64,000 nt of DNA, taken from positions 124,001-188,000 of the forward strand of contig CBDDLJ010000021.1 of the NCBI GenBank assembly GCA_965230635.1, written 5' to 3'. Position 1 is the first letter of the stretch; every line of letters starts with the position of its first letter. This stretch comes from CBDDLJ01 sp965230635. Lineage in GTDB: Bacteria; Pseudomonadota; Gammaproteobacteria; UBA1113. Under the pieces are notes generated by a model. It was not told the origin of the DNA, searched no databases, and saw only the letters and a program-made list of their open reading frames with translations. Below are positions 1-9,639 of this stretch, piece after piece. A program made the position numbers and the translations under genes.

Positions 1-427
1 CTGCCGTTTCCCCACCGAGTAATGCCATATTCGCTATTTGACAACCGTGACAAATGCCTTCAATGACAAGACTAGCGGTATCTACATCTAGTTGGCTTGT
101 TGCAAAGTAATCAAGAAAATATAAAGGTTCTGCGCCGCAAGTGAGTATGTCATTGACACACATAGCCACTAAGTCAATACCGACGGAGTCATGTTGCTGC
201 AGATCAAAAGCTAATTTGAGTTTGGTGCCAACACCGTCTGTACCAGAGACTAAGACGGGTTTTTGGTATTGGCTAAGATCGAGTTCAAAGCAGCCACCAA
301 AACCACCTAATCCTGTTAACACTTCTGGCCGGTATGTTTTTGCCACACGGGGCTTAATGCGGTTGACCAAATCATAACCAGCAGAAATGTTGACACCTGC
401 TTGTTGATACGCTGTGCGTTTGTTCAT
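1..427 (-). CDS. purM: Phosphoribosylformylglycinamidine cyclo-ligase (AIR synthetase), N-terminal part
   Basis: Fifth step of de novo purine synthesis: ATP-dependent closure of FGAM to AIR, in the cytosol. Only the first ~142 residues (of a usual ~345) are inside the window. The minus-strand translation starts MNKRTAYQQAGVNISAG and carries the family's signatures: GGFGGCFEL, the SGTDGVGTKLKLA nucleotide/substrate segment, the VNDILTCGAEPLYFLDY stretch and ICHGCQIANMALLGGETA. The ATG is at 425-427. purM divergent from a DUF2066 gene and hda is a common gammaproteobacterial arrangement; here an accessory block of almost 10 kb lies between them. Identification by recognised motifs; high confidence. 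Confidence 0.95.
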   Translation of the reverse strand, partial: MNKRTAYQQAGVNISAGYDLVNRIKPRVAKTYRPEVLTGLGGFGGCFELDLSQYQKPVLVSGTDGVGTKLKLAFDLQQHDSVGIDLVAMCVNDILTCGAEPLYFLDYFATSQLDVDTASLVIEGICHGCQIANMALLGGETA

Positions 428-617
428 TTTATATGCTTTCCTAACAGATTTGAGCGACTAGTGTGTAGGATACAGGGATTATTGTTCGCTAGCCATTGTT
501 CCCTTTACAGTTTATTGTGACATGACAAAGTTGCTCGGGAATTAAACTGTCAATTTCCCTTACTAATCGCACTAAAAACAATCAGGCAAAAATGTAATTC
601 TTTAATTTGCAGTTTTA

Positions 618-890
618 TCAAGAGTTACTGGGAAGAGGACGTCCTTGACGTATTTCGTTAATGGCTTCTTTGTATTGTTGTATTAATTTTACTTTTGCAG
701 TATTTCTAGCTCTTTTAAGGCACAGATCTATTTCATCTTGTGTCAACGTTACGGAGCTATCTATCGCTAAAAGTTCAGGAAGCTCATTTTCTATATTTTG
801 GAACTCTCTGTCTAAAATTTCCTCAAGCCTGTCATCAACTTCTTTTGCTACTTGCTTTTTGTCTGAAAAAAATACAGGACCTTTGATCAT
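618..890 (-). CDS. Small helical protein of unknown function, downstream partner of HNH-like gene
   Basis: 90 residues, not recognised. The product is charged and predicted mostly helical: an acidic half (residues ~15-45, EVDDRLEEILDREFQNIENE), then a basic half around LKRARNTAKVKLIQQYKEA. No signal peptide or membrane segment. The ATG is preceded by a good ribosome site (GAGGAG about 9 bases upstream), which favours this frame over the overlapping plus-strand frame at 661-930. It lies 65 bases downstream of the HNH-like gene on the same strand, so the two are probably co-transcribed. A small acidic/helical protein behind a nuclease-like gene could be an immunity or antitoxin protein, but this is inference from position only. 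Confidence 0.6.
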   Translation of the reverse strand: MIKGPVFFSDKKQVAKEVDDRLEEILDREFQNIENELPELLAIDSSVTLTQDEIDLCLKRARNTAKVKLIQQYKEAINEIRQGRPLPSNS

Positions 891-955
891 AATTGGCTTC
901 TCCTCGTACGTTATTTATCAAACCGTTTAATTATAGTCTTTTTTTAGATTTAAAG

Positions 956-2149
956 CTAATCTTTTTTAGGCTGACTAGAAACAGTCAATTTTTTTCTATC
1001 TTTTTCTTCTTGAAGGTAGCTTAAAAAAAGTTTTTTGGAATCGCCACCAAATCTTTTTTCGGCAGTACTTACAGCAGCGTTTATCTCATCTTTTTTTACA
1101 GGAGAAGTTAAAACGGCAGTATCAAGATAAGAATCACTATCACTGCCACTGGAAGACTCACCACTTTCAGGTCTTATACGGAAAGAAGTGCTTGCTATTG
1201 ATTCCATTAGTTTCACCTGAATATTAAGGCCAGCAGCCCAACGTTCTGCTCGTTTTTGCTGTCCTGTTCCCATAAGATGATCCACTTTTTTATTTAAAAT
1301 ATTAATAGGCACCACGATTTTTTCTAAGAGATTCTTTTTTGTTGATATGTAGTTGGCATGTCGTTTCCAAAACCATTTGATAGCGACTTCGGCTAAGCCA
1401 TTTTTATTTTTTACTTTATTTAAAATTTTGCTATTAGGATCGATATTACCTAGGTAATCAAGAAATTCTTTCCCATAAAGCCATTGTTCATTTAACCACT
1501 CTAATGTTTCATCATTGCTTTTATGTTGATTGCATGCACCACAAATTAACCAAACATTATCAATGTCATTGAAATATAACTCGTAAAAGAACAAAGTCCC
1601 ATAAATTTTATCTTCATGCTTAACAAAAAACTTATCCATACCAGGCTGTTTTAATAAAAATTTGGCAAACGCTTTTTCATTTTTATCATTAAGTTTATTA
1701 ACCAAAGCCATTTGTCGCTTTAGAATTTGCTCTTTTGCTTGCATATGGTCGGTATGCAGTGACTCAACTTGCACGTAATCTCCATGTGCAATACAAGGCA
1801 CTAGGAGTTTTCCTGTTTCATCTTGAACAGCATGTTTATTCAACTCACCGTAACGTTGGTAACGCGCAGCCGCTGGTGTTTCAGTGCCTGGTATAGGATT
1901 TTTACCGCGTGTTGAGGTAATAAACCCAACGGGGTCACTTTTTAGTTTAAACAATTTATTGGTGTCAATTTCAATTTTTTCTTTTGTTTCTGGGTTGAAT
2001 GCAATAAGGCAGTGTTTCTCTTGTGTTTTTTCCCACTGAGTTGGTAAGCCCACTTTAGGTAGGTGTGCCTCATCAAATAAGACTTTCGCCCATTCTTCAT
2101 AATCACGCTGTTTTAATTTGTCTTTTATGTCATCACTACTAGCGGCCAT
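956..2149 (-). CDS. HNH-endonuclease-like protein
   Basis: About 397 residues. The central part has an HNH/McrA-like pattern: HTDHMQA (Asp136-His137, numbered from the upstream ATG at 2155), then NVWLICGACNQHKSN with Asn200, the CxxC pair Cys205/Cys208, Asn209 and Lys212. The usual first CxxC is absent; Cys121/His124 could replace it. About 60 helical residues separate the DH from the CxxCN part, longer than in compact HNH domains. The C-terminus (~340-397) is Ser/Asp-rich then Lys-rich and probably disordered. Two starts are possible; the second ATG (2147-2149) has the better spacing from an AGGAG site. No secretion signal was seen. It could be a DNA nuclease, a toxin or a secreted effector. 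It precedes a small same-strand gene. The fold is supported by motifs; the role is unknown. Confidence 0.65.
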   Translation of the reverse strand: MAASSDDIKDKLKQRDYEEWAKVLFDEAHLPKVGLPTQWEKTQEKHCLIAFNPETKEKIEIDTNKLFKLKSDPVGFITSTRGKNPIPGTETPAAARYQRYGELNKHAVQDETGKLLVPCIAHGDYVQVESLHTDHMQAKEQILKRQMALVNKLNDKNEKAFAKFLLKQPGMDKFFVKHEDKIYGTLFFYELYFNDIDNVWLICGACNQHKSNDETLEWLNEQWLYGKEFLDYLGNIDPNSKILNKVKNKNGLAEVAIKWFWKRHANYISTKKNLLEKIVVPINILNKKVDHLMGTGQQKRAERWAAGLNIQVKLMESIASTSFRIRPESGESSSGSDSDSYLDTAVLTSPVKKDEINAAVSTAEKRFGGDSKKLFLSYLQEEKDRKKLTVSSQPKKD

Positions 2150-2220
2150 AGTCATTACTCCTGATAAGTAAGAGGTTTATTTGTGTAAGTATAGCATTTT
2201 TTCTGATTAAAAACCTTTAT

Positions 2221-2278
2221 TTATATTAATGATTTTGGGGTGAGATCTTACTCTGGCATGTGATCGACACAAGGCGAT
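2221..2278. repeat. 58-bp direct repeat, copy 1 (upstream of the giant NACHT gene)
   Basis: This stretch matches 9669-9726 in the same orientation with four mismatches in 58 bases and no gap. The shared core is GTGAGATCTTACTCTGGCAT followed by GTGAT(C/T)GACACAAGGCGAT. It contains an imperfect palindrome around AGATCT. It lies in the 374-base gap between the divergent HNH-like gene and the giant gene, ~245 bases before the latter's ATG. The rest of this gap (2279-2523) shows no clear promoter or hairpin; the ribosome site AAAGGGAC sits just before 2524. Confidence 0.8.
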
Positions 2279-2523
2279 AGTTATTGACATTGGCCGTAAA
2301 AGCTGATAGTGGTATATAGGTGATGAGAAAGGGAGCTATTCAAAATAACAACAATTTTTCGTGTTGTTTTCTGGTTTTATGATAAAGAATAAATGATGCA
2401 GGCGGATTTTTGGTAGTGGTAATGTCTACAACAGGGTTACTACATCTAAAACCAGGTGTTATTGGTTTTTTAGAATAGTGTTTTTGTTAATCAGAGTACA
2501 TAAAGCAGTTAAAGGGACAAAGT

Positions 2524-5500
2524 ATGACAGACACAGCAAAGAGGGAAGACGTCGCAGAAAGTGCGGAGTTAAGTGACAGTACGAGCAAAACCTATCAGGA
2601 ATTGGCCAAGGAACAAAACACATTAAAGGAAGTGCCGCCTTTTGCCACGGTTAAACATTTATTAGCCGAATACAATCAACACGATGAACAAATAGCTGAA
2701 AAGTTTCCTAACTACAAAACCAAACTGGTGGCAGTGATGTGTGAAGTGAGCGTACAACTGCCACATGATAATGAAGAAAACGCGAAAGCGTTATTGGATT
2801 TAATAGAGAGTGGTAATAGCAAGGTCATCAAGAAGCTGGCCGAGCAACTGTGTGCCAACTTGGCGGATACATCGCACAACGATTGGGAGACGATGTATTT
2901 GTCGATAGCAACATTTGTGCATCATGTGCCAAATGACTTACTTGGGCATGATGATGCCTATCAGTTATTAGCGGCCTTATCTTCTCGGATAAAAGCGATG
3001 TTAGCATCGGAGCCGACCTTGTTGTTACCTGCGGTCTATGCGATGCATTTGCTGATTTTAAAGATGCTTGCTGCTGGAGTGATGCATATAACAGAAGAAA
3101 AACGAACGACTATTAAAGAGTGGTTATCTGCAGTGAAGGAGGCCGTGAATGAGCTAGTTAAGATCACAGAAGAAAGTGAGCCACACTACCGTTTTTACCA
3201 GAAACTGGGCTGTATATTGTCCTCAGAGATAGCAAATACGGTGGCTTTATCACACTATGATAAAGCGATGTTGACGGCTGTTAAAACATTGCTTTCAACT
3301 AGTGAGCGATTATTTGATGAAGGTATTTTAAAAACCGAGAGCAAACGAGCTAAGCGAATAAAACGAATGAAAGCAAGTGGACTATTCGTTTTTCAATTAG
3401 CCCGTTGTGCCACATCCTGGTACGGAACAGTGCAGAGCGCTCGGCTATCGGTAACCTCATCCATCGCATCGACATGGCAATGTTTGAACGCAGGACGGCA
3501 ACTGATGTCACCGTTGATAAAGCAAACGAAAACTCATCTCATTGATTCTAGGGAAGAAGCGTGTTTAATTGATTTTTTGAAAGGTTGGTACCAGGCAGAA
3601 GATAGTTTAGCCCGGTTAGAGTTGCTGGAAGGCGACAAGACAGAAGTGAGCGAAGACTATGGTTACTTGTATGGCATGGTAACGTTGCTGGGATGGATTG
3701 ATGATGAAAGCGATGACGATTTGTCATCTGCGATACAGGAGCGCATGGCTGCCTATTTCAACGATATAAACGATAAAACAGTGCCTGAACAACAGCAATT
3801 ATATGATGCTATTTTGGATTGGATGGTGACTATTGTGAAAGGTAAAGCCTTTTGTGAGTGGCCTACTGTATTTATGTGTGGTGCCATCCCACAAGCGATA
3901 AATGATTATCAGCCCATTGAAAATGCGACAGCATCTAGCCAGCGTCTCGATTGTTTAGCCACGGCGTGGTATCAACAGTTTCCGCATGATGAGACTATTC
4001 AAGAAGCAAGTCATAAAGAGACAGTAACGTTGAGGTGGCTGAATTTATTCAAAAAACGCATTGAAAAGTCACCGGAGAAACAATCGCCTTGGGGCGCATC
4101 TTGCTTAGCGCAGCTACGTACACGATGCGATGCCGATAGTCAACAACGCCGTGATGTGGTAGCAACGGATGAGGCGATTGTTAACCTGCAGCAAACACTT
4201 AAGCACATGGGTTGCACGGACTATCAAGACATTCCTCGTAAACAATTGGAACGTTTACTAACACTTGATGAATTAGAGCGTGAGCAGGTTTTACAGATGG
4301 TTAGCCAATTTACACCAGAGAGCGTAGCGGCATCAGGAAACGCAGAAGTAAGCGTTGTTCAATATTTGGAAGATGTATTGAACCGTAAAGTCCATTATAC
4401 TGCTGTGACAGAGGAAAACGCTAGCAGCTCACCAGGAAGTCAACAAGAACCTCAAACAAGAACAACTGATAATGGTGCGCGTATCACACATAGCGAATCA
4501 ACATCAAGTTTACCGATTACGCTATCGTTGCCTCGGGTAGCGGCTTATCATCGTGCGCGAGTGAATATTAAATTAACTATAAAAGATGCTTTTAATGTTT
4601 CTAGCAGTGGTACGAGTTTTGTACTACCTGAATTATCGGTGTTAATAGCACATCTAGAAATACTAAGGGAAACGCATTTATCGCAAGACGATGTGGATAT
4701 CTTTATCAATATTGCTAATACGTGCCAACAGAATAGTTATATTGTTCATGCGGTATGTATTTATGCGCTGTTTTATAGGCGCAAGGAGAAAGACATATAT
4801 AGAGATACACACACGCTGCAGTTTTATCAAAAACAATTAGTACCTTTGTTAAGCCAGAAACCTTGCGAAGGTAAGCAGATTGCTTTTCAGTCTGCACAAG
4901 GGACCTTTCATCAACCCGTAGCGATACAGGCAGCAGATAAGTGGATTGATGTTGCATTACGCTTTAAGCAAAGTTGGTTAATGCATTATTTGCTCAGCCA
5001 CGATGAGCTGCACCAAGATTTTAGTCTACAAACGACAGATAAAGCAGTCCGTGACGGCATAATTGAGGTTGAGCATGAGACTGTGTTTCATCGATTGTGC
5101 CTTTCGGGGATTACCGACTTATCACTTTATCAGCGGTTTGTAACAATGTGGCCACAGGTACTGGGTGCTCGGACGCCAGATTTTCATTTGCCCTTGCATA
5201 AAGCAGCATGTTTCGCTGATCAAAATGTGTTTCATTATTTAGCTGAAAAAACAACAAAAGCCTGGGTACAAGCCGATAGTCAGGGCAATACATTACTGCA
5301 TTTAGCTGCAATGTATGCTAATACCGAGGCGGTTGATCTATTGTTACAACAAGGCGTTGATGTAAATGCACGCAATGCGGATAAGCGCACACCATTACAC
5401 TGTGCCGCAGCAGGCCTACAGTTGGATCAAGGCAGTACATTGGTGGACTATGCCATAGTATTTAATAGTTTATTAGCGCAAGGGGCTGATCCCACGTGTA

Positions 5501-8500
5501 TGGATAGTTACCAAAAAACAGCTAGAGATATAGCAATGTCCTCAAGAGATGGTGCATTATTGGATATATTTGATAAGGCGCTCAATCGCATAGCGCCAGA
5601 ACGATTATGGCAATATTGGCAGACTGCGATGATGTCGTACTATACGAAAGGGACGTTTGTGAAAAAACGACTATTTAATGACGATTATTTTTTACTGGCG
5701 GATTATTTTGTGAATCTTCAAGTGATAAAAAAACAAGATAGCAAAACGAATAGACAACAATCCCGTGACGACAAGCCTACTTATCAACTACTACGAGAGC
5801 GTGACAGGCTAGCGGGTAAAAAAGAAGTGATTGAATTGGGTGACTTGTTTCAACCGTCAATCTATCCCGACAGTGATGGGAAGCTCTTACCATCTATCAA
5901 TACTGTTGTGTTATCCGGTGCTGCAGGGATTGGGAAGACGACATTGATGGATTATCTGGCTTATCAGTGGGCACTGTTTAAACAAGAGCAGGGCGAAGCG
6001 GGGTTATGGTCAGCATTTGATGCGGTGTTGATGATTCGGTGTCGCGACTTGCATCCTGAGCAAATAGGCTCTGACGTTCGAACTATCACCCAGTTATTGC
6101 ATCGTGCCTGCTGGGGCTCGTTAAGGTTATCAGCTGATGATACGCAGTCACTGCTTGCCAGACTTGAGCAATCTCCTGCTAGGTGCTTATTGCTATTAGA
6201 TGGATTAGATGAACTGCCAGAACTTAAGCAAGCGTATTGGCGTGGTTTGCTGGCACAATTATTTCAGTTGCCGTTTAAGAAATTGGTGACGACTCGGCCG
6301 TATGCGATAGGGACGTTACAAAAATGGATAAACCATGATGGGCTAGTTGAAATCAGTGGTTTTACGGATAGCAATGTGGCGGTGTATTTTGAAAAAGTGC
6401 TGGGGCAATCGAATGAAACCCAAGATTTTATTCAAGCGATAAAAAAGAACCCGGACCTTTGGGCTATCACACATATCCCGATTCACGCATATTTATTAAA
6501 AAGCTGGTGGGCAACTACCTGCTTACAAGAAGGACCTGCTCAGTTGGAAGAACTATCAATAAGCGGCTTGTATGGCTCACTGATAGTGAATGTGTGTCGG
6601 CGTTATTTGGTGAAAATAGGCGAATTAAATGGTGATGAATTGTTAAATGATGATATGGTGCTGGCTCACTCATGTGTCGATCGTTTACTAGGCACATTGG
6701 GACGTTGGGCTTTTGAAGGGTTGCGGCAGGATACCGCACAATTACCGATCAGCTGGTTAAGCGGCGTTGAAGGCAGTGATGAAGGGCCCACGCTATTATG
6801 GACAAATCAACTTCAGCAGCTCAATGTGGCTTATTTGAGAGCGCTGGGTTTATTGAAGCAAGTCGGCAATGGCATAAGTGCGCAACAGCGTTTTGAGTTT
6901 CCCCATTTATCGTTTCAAGAATTTTTAGCTGCTAGAACAATAGCGGTAATGTTTAGAACAGGTACCGAGGAAGAAAAGACACATATCATTCACGCCGTTC
7001 ATGCGTACAAATACCATCTGAATTTTACCTTAGTTTGGCCGATGGTGTCTGGTTTGTTGAAAGAATATCCTAGGGTATTGAATGATTTTTTGTTGCATCT
7101 AATCGCAGGACCTCGTGACTGGGTTGGTTTTGTTGAGTTTGAATTGCTGATGCGTTGTTTAGAATCAAGCCTAGTGTTAAGCACAGACACAAGCATCCTA
7201 TGTTCACAACAGCAAGGCTTGCTGCAGATTATTCAACGAAGAATTCAGCAGTTTGGCATACTGCCAGACAATTGGCAGAAGTCTATTTTGGATATCTTGT
7301 CCACGTGCCCTAAGCTTGCTCGATTAAATGCTGGGGCGGTATTGATCCTCCTTCGAGATCATCTTGTAGATGGATGGGTTCGTGGCAAACTGGCAGTATG
7401 TACTCTTGCTTCATTGTCGGAAAATCCTCGTTTTGCAGAGGTGGTATTGAAACTCCTTCAAGATCAGTGCGTGCATGGAGGGGCTCGCTGCGAGTTGGCG
7501 GCAAGTGCCGCTGCCTCTTTTTCGGAAATCCCTGGCTTTGTAGAGGCCGTATTGACGCTCCTCCAGGATCAGCGTGTCCATGAGGGTGCTCGCTGCTATC
7601 TGGCCGTGAGCACCGTTGCCTTGTTGTCAGAGAATCCCAGTTTTGTCGAGGCGATATTGATGCTTCTTCAGGATCCCTGTGTAGATGGAGGTGCTCGCTG
7701 CGATCTGGCAGCAAGCGTCGTTGCCTCGTTGTCGGAAAACCTCGGCTTTGTGGAGGTGGTATTAATGCTCCTTCAGGATCAGCATTTAGTTGGAAGGGCT
7801 CGCTGCGAACTGGCGGCAAGCGTTGTTGCTTCGTTATCGGGAGATTTCTATGTTGTGAAGGTGGTATTGATGCTTCTTCAGGATCAGCGTTTGGATGGAG
7901 CGAGCCGCTACGATCTGGCGGCAAGCGTTATTACCTCGTTATCGGAAAAGCCAGGTGTTGTGAAGGAGGTATTGACACTCCTTCAGGATCAGCGTTTGGA
8001 TGGAGCGAATCGCTACTATCTGGCAGCAAGCACTGTTGCCTCATTATCAGAAAATCCCAGTATTGTAGAGGTGGTATTGATACTTCTTCAGGACCAGTGT
8101 TTGGGTGGGCGGGTTCGTGGTGATCTGGTGGCAAGCACCTTTACTTCGTTGTTGCCAGAAAACCCTGGTATTGTGGAGGCGGTATTTGCACTACTTGAGA
8201 ACCAGCGTATAAATGGACTGGGTTGCCGCCGCTGTTTGACAGCAAGTGCCGTTGCTTCGTTGTCAGAAAATTCTGGTTTTGTGAAGACGGTATTGACGCT
8301 CCTTCGAGACCCGCGTGTGGCTAGAAGTGTTCGCTGCAGACTGGCGGCAAGCGCCGTTGCCTCATTGCCGGAAAACTCCGGTATTGTCGAGGCGGTATTG
8401 GCGCTCCTTCAGGACAAGCGTGTGTTTGAAGGGCATCGCTGCGATCTGGCAGCAAGTACCCTTGCCTCGTTGCCGGAAAATTCTGGTGTTGTGAGGGTAG

Positions 8501-9639
8501 TACTGATGCTTCTTCAGGACCAGCGTGTGGGCATAAGGGCTCGCTGTGATCTGGCGGCAAGCGTCGTTGCCTCGTTGCCGGAAAACCCTGGTGTTGTAGC
8601 GGCGGTATTGACTCTCCTTAAGGACCAGCGTGCGAGTACAAGAGCTCGCCGCTATCTGGCGGCAAGCGCCGTTGCCTCATTGCCGGAAAATCCTGATGTT
8701 GCAGAGGTGGTATTGATTCTCCTTCAGGATCAGCATGTAGCTAGAAAGGATCGCTGCCATCTAGCAGCAAGCGTTGTTGCCTCGTTGTCAAAAAAACCTG
8801 GTGTTGTAGGGATGGTATTGATGCTCCTTCGGGACCAGCGTGTGGATGTAAGGGCTCGCTGCAATCTGGCGGCAAGCGCTGTTGCCTCGTTGTCGAAAAA
8901 TCCTGGTATTGTGAAGGCGGTATTGACGCTGCTTCAGGACCCTCGTGTGGGGACCGGGGTTTGCTACGATCTGGCGCAACGCGTTGTTGCCTTGTTGTCG
9001 GAAAATTCCGGTGTTGTGGAGGTGGTATTGATACTCCTTCAGGACCAGCGTGTGGATTTAAAGGTTCGCTGCAATTTGGCCGCAAGTGCGTTTGCCTCAT
9101 TATCGGAAAATCCGGATATTGTGGAAGCGGTATTGAGGTTTCTTCGGGACCAGAGTATGGACGTATGGTTTCGCCGTGTTCTTGCGGCACGCATCTGCCA
9201 GCATTGTGTTAAATGGCCGAATAAAACCCTTACCTTCCTCGACAGTTTATTTGTCAAAGGTCGCTATGAAGGGGAACTATCTGGGGATATTGATATTCCT
9301 GTGCATGTAATACTGCCTTTGTACGAAAAGACTCATGAGCAAGGTCGCAAGTATATTAAAGCGCAATTAGTAAAACACCGTGTCTTAGTGTATGATCGAG
9401 CAGAGACTGTATTAGTGAGGCAAGCAGGGCAAACTGAACATCTTAAATTATCGTTGTTTACCATTAAACAAGTCAAACAAGCCCAATTGTATCGCTTGAC
9501 ATTTGATGATCCAGCAAGCTCTATATTCCATCAAGAGTTCTTTGCAGAGCGACAACCACGAATTCTTGATACTCGCGAAGAAACTCGCCGACAAGAGGAC
9601 GAGGGGTGTATCCCTCGACTTCGACACTTTTTTTCATAA
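2524..9639 (+). CDS. Giant ankyrin-NACHT-helical repeat protein (NLR-like architecture)
   Basis: 2371 residues. Domain order seen: ~1-620 helical region I do not recognise; ~625-660 Ser/Gln/Thr linker; ~880-1010 ankyrin repeats (DSQGNTLLHLAAMYANTEAV and NADKRTPLHCAAAG are the clearest); ~1125-1470 a NACHT-type STAND NTPase with Walker A GAAGIGKTT (1132-1140), Walker B LLLLDGLDEL (1222-1231) and the NLR-like HLSFQEFLAA (1461-1470); ~1608-2230 eighteen tandem ~35-residue helical repeats (consensus like LLQDQRVDGGARCDLAAS then VVASLSENPGVVEAVL), HEAT-like; ~2230-2371 a unique C-terminal tail. The NTPase motifs look intact. No signal peptide. STAND proteins normally use C-terminal repeats to sense a ligand and N-terminal domains to signal, so this could be an anti-phage sensor; in a host-associated bacterium with ankyrin proteins it could equally be a translocated effector. 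Flanked by 58-bp direct repeats. Gene and domains are certain; function is not. Confidence 0.9.
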   Translation: MTDTAKREDVAESAELSDSTSKTYQELAKEQNTLKEVPPFATVKHLLAEYNQHDEQIAEKFPNYKTKLVAVMCEVSVQLPHDNEENAKALLDLIESGNSKVIKKLAEQLCANLADTSHNDWETMYLSIATFVHHVPNDLLGHDDAYQLLAALSSRIKAMLASEPTLLLPAVYAMHLLILKMLAAGVMHITEEKRTTIKEWLSAVKEAVNELVKITEESEPHYRFYQKLGCILSSEIANTVALSHYDKAMLTAVKTLLSTSERLFDEGILKTESKRAKRIKRMKASGLFVFQLARCATSWYGTVQSARLSVTSSIASTWQCLNAGRQLMSPLIKQTKTHLIDSREEACLIDFLKGWYQAEDSLARLELLEGDKTEVSEDYGYLYGMVTLLGWIDDESDDDLSSAIQERMAAYFNDINDKTVPEQQQLYDAILDWMVTIVKGKAFCEWPTVFMCGAIPQAINDYQPIENATASSQRLDCLATAWYQQFPHDETIQEASHKETVTLRWLNLFKKRIEKSPEKQSPWGASCLAQLRTRCDADSQQRRDVVATDEAIVNLQQTLKHMGCTDYQDIPRKQLERLLTLDELEREQVLQMVSQFTPESVAASGNAEVSVVQYLEDVLNRKVHYTAVTEENASSSPGSQQEPQTRTTDNGARITHSESTSSLPITLSLPRVAAYHRARVNIKLTIKDAFNVSSSGTSFVLPELSVLIAHLEILRETHLSQDDVDIFINIANTCQQNSYIVHAVCIYALFYRRKEKDIYRDTHTLQFYQKQLVPLLSQKPCEGKQIAFQSAQGTFHQPVAIQAADKWIDVALRFKQSWLMHYLLSHDELHQDFSLQTTDKAVRDGIIEVEHETVFHRLCLSGITDLSLYQRFVTMWPQVLGARTPDFHLPLHKAACFADQNVFHYLAEKTTKAWVQADSQGNTLLHLAAMYANTEAVDLLLQQGVDVNARNADKRTPLHCAAAGLQLDQGSTLVDYAIVFNSLLAQGADPTCMDSYQKTARDIAMSSRDGALLDIFDKALNRIAPERLWQYWQTAMMSYYTKGTFVKKRLFNDDYFLLADYFVNLQVIKKQDSKTNRQQSRDDKPTYQLLRERDRLAGKKEVIELGDLFQPSIYPDSDGKLLPSINTVVLSGAAGIGKTTLMDYLAYQWALFKQEQGEAGLWSAFDAVLMIRCRDLHPEQIGSDVRTITQLLHRACWGSLRLSADDTQSLLARLEQSPARCLLLLDGLDELPELKQAYWRGLLAQLFQLPFKKLVTTRPYAIGTLQKWINHDGLVEISGFTDSNVAVYFEKVLGQSNETQDFIQAIKKNPDLWAITHIPIHAYLLKSWWATTCLQEGPAQLEELSISGLYGSLIVNVCRRYLVKIGELNGDELLNDDMVLAHSCVDRLLGTLGRWAFEGLRQDTAQLPISWLSGVEGSDEGPTLLWTNQLQQLNVAYLRALGLLKQVGNGISAQQRFEFPHLSFQEFLAARTIAVMFRTGTEEEKTHIIHAVHAYKYHLNFTLVWPMVSGLLKEYPRVLNDFLLHLIAGPRDWVGFVEFELLMRCLESSLVLSTDTSILCSQQQGLLQIIQRRIQQFGILPDNWQKSILDILSTCPKLARLNAGAVLILLRDHLVDGWVRGKLAVCTLASLSENPRFAEVVLKLLQDQCVHGGARCELAASAAASFSEIPGFVEAVLTLLQDQRVHEGARCYLAVSTVALLSENPSFVEAILMLLQDPCVDGGARCDLAASVVASLSENLGFVEVVLMLLQDQHLVGRARCELAASVVASLSGDFYVVKVVLMLLQDQRLDGASRYDLAASVITSLSEKPGVVKEVLTLLQDQRLDGANRYYLAASTVASLSENPSIVEVVLILLQDQCLGGRVRGDLVASTFTSLLPENPGIVEAVFALLENQRINGLGCRRCLTASAVASLSENSGFVKTVLTLLRDPRVARSVRCRLAASAVASLPENSGIVEAVLALLQDKRVFEGHRCDLAASTLASLPENSGVVRVVLMLLQDQRVGIRARCDLAASVVASLPENPGVVAAVLTLLKDQRASTRARRYLAASAVASLPENPDVAEVVLILLQDQHVARKDRCHLAASVVASLSKKPGVVGMVLMLLRDQRVDVRARCNLAASAVASLSKNPGIVKAVLTLLQDPRVGTGVCYDLAQRVVALLSENSGVVEVVLILLQDQRVDLKVRCNLAASAFASLSENPDIVEAVLRFLRDQSMDVWFRRVLAARICQHCVKWPNKTLTFLDSLFVKGRYEGELSGDIDIPVHVILPLYEKTHEQGRKYIKAQLVKHRVLVYDRAETVLVRQAGQTEHLKLSLFTIKQVKQAQLYRLTFDDPASSIFHQEFFAERQPRILDTREETRRQEDEGCIPRLRHFFS
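7345..9180 (+). repeat. 18 tandem ~105-bp coding repeats in the giant gene
   Basis: Repeat units begin near 7347, 7452, 7557, 7662, 7767, 7872, 7977, 8082, 8190, 8298, 8403, 8508, 8613, 8718, 8823, 8928, 9033 and 9138. The period is 105 bases (35 codons), with one-codon insertions in the units near 8082 and 8190. Units share DNA blocks such as CTCCTTCAGGA(T/C)CAGCG and GCGGCAAGCG. The block is visibly richer in G and C than the flanking coding sequence. Long open minus-strand frames over this block are repeat artefacts. Confidence 0.9.

Noticed and set aside
661..930. 89-codon plus-strand frame opposite the small helical protein
   Set aside because: No ribosome site, while the minus-strand frame has a strong one and lies in line with the HNH gene.
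7310..9257. Long minus-strand open frames (up to 204 codons) with Pro/His-rich products
   Set aside because: They are antisense images of the 105-bp coding repeats; their length follows from the repeat period and the products are low-complexity.
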